A stretch of DNA of 64,000 nucleotides from Haliclystus octoradiatus (lineage: Eukaryota > Cnidaria > Staurozoa > Stauromedusae > Haliclystidae), in contig OU744446.1 of assembly GCA_916610825.1 (NCBI GenBank), forward strand, positions 10,008,309 through 10,072,308. The letters run 5' to 3'. The translations under genes were made by a program, and so were the position numbers. Below are positions 61,528-64,000 of the stretch, piece by piece. The notes under the pieces are model-generated. The model was given only the letters and a program-made list of their open reading frames with translations. It searched no databases and had not been told where the DNA came from. Numbering within the stretch: the stretch's first letter is position 1; every line of letters starts with the position of its first letter.

Positions 61528-63409
61528 AATATTTTTAAAAACGTAATAAGTAAATCAAGGTTTAAAATATAATGTACTACAGGAGCAGCAAAATTCTGGC
61601 ATTGTATATGTAATTATAATAACTTCAACACATGTAACAAAAATTCTATAATAGTGATTATCAAAATGTTTAAATTTTGAGGAATAAATTGGTTAATTTT
61701 CCAAGGTATTAACTTTAGATTAATAATTAAAGTATTTAGAAATCAAATAAAAGTTACAAAATACGAAAAATTTATATAGGAAAATGGGATAAATTGCTTA
61801 ATTAATTAACCTAAAATAATATACGTATAACATAAATGATAGAATATTCTCTTTTTAATCTTCTTTTAACTAAATTCGAATATAAAACCGCTGGTAAGTA
61901 TGATACTATTTGAAATCTATTTGATATAGTTTAACACATCATATATACCCATATTGCAATACGAATACAGCAAATAAGTAAATGTTTTGAATATTATCTT
62001 ATTCATGAATTGTAATAATTTGATATCAATCGAATCATTAATGTTTATATATGTTATTTGAATTTAAAATGTAAACTGTTTAGATAAAACATAATATATA
62101 TGGTTCTGATACCAATTCAAATTTGAATATCTTGTCATTGATGTGGTTTATTTCCGTGTCCTTTCGCTTCTCATTCTGATAGGTTGGACTTCACTCCCTT
62201 ACATGGGACGATGATAATTCTTTAGCAATGGGCGTTGTCGTGCATAGTTGTGTTCCTCCTAGATTTATTATTGCTTTGAACATTAAATACTGCATTTCAC
62301 AGGACTTGACCAAACAGAGCGTAATAACTATTTATCTGCTACATTACTATCCCAAGCAGACCTTTAATATTATAATCAACATACAAAAACATGTGCATTT
62401 TGTAAAATAATTCTAGCCTCAGAATGGCTTCATTGCGAAAATAAACATACATTTACTTGCATGAATTACGAAATAACTGCATGACTTGTTCAAAATTATA
62501 ATCATATTGTTGTCAAACTTACTTCAACTTTGTTTCCAAATAACATCAAAATTTCATATTCCATTAAAACCATAATTCCAGTTCTTATAAATTGGAATTT
62601 AGTGTCTTATATCTGGTGGTAAATACTCTACACCAATGGGTGTTGTCCTGCATAAATATTTTCCTCCTAGATAATTAAGGCTGTGATCACACGGCTCAGA
62701 TACGAAATCCAATAATGTAGTAAGCAGTACTTAGCTACTCGGTGATTATGAAATCAAATTCCACAGTCGCATACAAAAGTGAATGATCACTTTGTCGTTA
62801 TTCGAAGTGAATGGATAAAAGATCATCAAATATTTTCATAACCAAAATGTCCATAGAACACCATTCCTTTCAAGCCCATATTAATTCTTCCATTTGAAAA
62901 GCGCCAATAAGCAATTAGCGTCACTATTCATAGTAACCTTTAAAGACATTGAAGTACGTATATTTATTTAAAAAGCGAATAAAAGTAACAATTAATGTTC
63001 GCTAAATATTGTGCCGTTGACCAATTATTACTACGTTGCAGCTTCTCAATCTCGAATAGCGTAAAAATTGGATGACGACGACTGATAACGTAGAATCTTT
63101 TGCTGGAATACCAAAGATCACACACTTGGATTTCTCAGAGAAGATGATAATTATCATTGTGACGCAATTCATTGTTATCACGTGGTATATTTCCAGGCCA
63201 CTTGAATAAGAATCTGTTGCTATGTTACTCAATTACTCTCAATCTTTTTCATGGTGAGTAGAAGTATGTTAACAGTTTTGTCTTCTATTTTATTAGTTGT
63301 AACCATAAAAGTGGAACCTCAATTTTAATGAGTGATACTTTGTTACCTCACAGATTGAAATCCATGAGGTTTTCAGAACTTTATCGGAGTAGATTAGTTA
63401 TATTCGATT

Positions 63410-64000
63410 ATGGCAGTCATAAAAGTTGTACGAAAAGCAATGGCTGATATTCAGGTAAATAATTGATAAGCAAACTGACAAATTCCAAACTATCAATTGT
63501 GCAAAATCCTGTATTGCTTATGTAATGATGAAGGATACTAACATTGACATACCATGTGTAAATTTGCAGCGAGAAATTAAGGAGCGGTCGATTGGCGAAA
63601 GGCCAAAACGCCGTTGGAGAATGTCCTTGCAGCAAAGTTATCTAGTAAAGGTTGTTCCAGTCCCAGCTGCCCCGTTTGATAATGTATCTGCAATGTAAGC
63701 TTGACAACATATACATGTTTTAATTCATAGGCATAAATTAATTCAAAAAGATATTAAATGATGATTTGATCGTATAGGTCAGAAATCAACCGTAGTCGCA
63801 AGAGGAAAAGAGAAATAATAGACAATAGCAACGACGACAATGACGATGAGCAATGCTCCCCTCCTGCAAGAAAAAGAAGGAAAGTATTTATAGAAAATAT
63901 TAATGAAAGTACAATTAAAACTGAAAACAATAGTGAAGATAATAATGAACTAAACATCGCTATAGATAAATTGATTGCTAACATGAGATTTGCATCAGAT
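63410..64000 (+). CDS. Array gene, copy 14 (cut by window end)
   Basis: Exons 63410-63454 and 63570-63694, with exon 3 from 63778 running off the window about 48 bp before its expected stop. Exon 3 has REIID and RKVF like copy 1. The upstream part has more substitutions than inner copies and lacks the ctgta insertion typical of copies 2-13. It resembles copy 1 and may be near the other edge of the array. Confidence 0.75.

Larger units (their letters stand above)
29890..64000 (+). repeat. Head-to-tail tandem array, about 2,529-bp unit, 13 full gene copies plus one cut copy
   Basis: All units are in the same orientation, with start codons spaced 2529, 2529, 2529, 2528, 2529, 2529, 2529, 2529, 2528, 2529, 2529, 2529 and 2521 bp. 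The 2528 intervals follow units carrying one T fewer in a T run after the gene. Each unit holds the same three-exon gene, a conserved upstream region and a spacer with an internal duplication. Differences between inner units are few and mostly single bases, so the array is recently homogenised. It continues past the right end of the window. Exact copy number depends on assembly quality. Confidence 0.97.

Noticed and set aside
29890-64000. CRISPR array
   Set aside because: Units are 2.5 kb with near-identical content and no alternation of short repeats and unique spacers; the DNA is clearly eukaryotic.

Overview
The window is animal nuclear DNA from an AT-rich, intron-rich invertebrate genome with many transposons. 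The evidence is a multi-exon UPF1 gene with GT-AG introns and an animal-type SQ-rich tail, several DNA-transposon families, and a Penelope-type hammerhead ribozyme. The species cannot be resolved from the sequence alone.

Region 1 (1-11960): the 3' three quarters of UPF1 (RENT1), the RNA helicase of nonsense-mediated mRNA decay, on the + strand. 23 exons can be traced (557-11416). Their lengths keep one open frame of 927 residues, from just after the zinc-rich CH domain to the stop. The 5' exons lie left of the window. The introns hold a Penelope-like fragment with a hammerhead ribozyme, a PIF/Harbinger-type MITE with a TTA target duplication, and several small palindromic elements.

Region 2 (11961-16027): intergenic, with a promoter-like cluster near 12030-12320 and no gene I can support.

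Region 3 (16028-28870): one complete Mutator-like (MULE) transposon of 12,825 bp (16037-28861). It has 63-bp terminal inverted repeats and a perfect 9-bp target duplication (AGCCCGAGT). Nine exons join in phase into a 1,120-codon frame: an N-terminal Cys/His zinc fold, a DDE transposase core, a SWIM zinc finger, a Lys-rich stretch and an Ulp1-type (C48) cysteine protease domain. A PHD finger follows in another frame. One in-frame TAA (20233-20235) and the frame change before the PHD finger suggest this copy is damaged. Its introns carry nested elements: a hAT element with 8-bp duplication, a foldback element, a Tc1-like composite and a TTAA-flanked element.

Region 4 (28871-29889): a short palindromic element, then a decayed edge of the array.

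Region 5 (about 29890-64000, continuing past the window): a head-to-tail array of about 2,529-bp units, 13 complete copies of the gene plus one cut by the window end. Each carries the same three-exon + strand gene for a 146-residue, highly charged protein with nuclear-localisation-like clusters that I do not recognise. Unit subtypes form a higher-order pattern with a recent five-unit (about 12.64 kb) duplication. The first and last units look older. This array and the all-in-one MULE are the two most interesting items.
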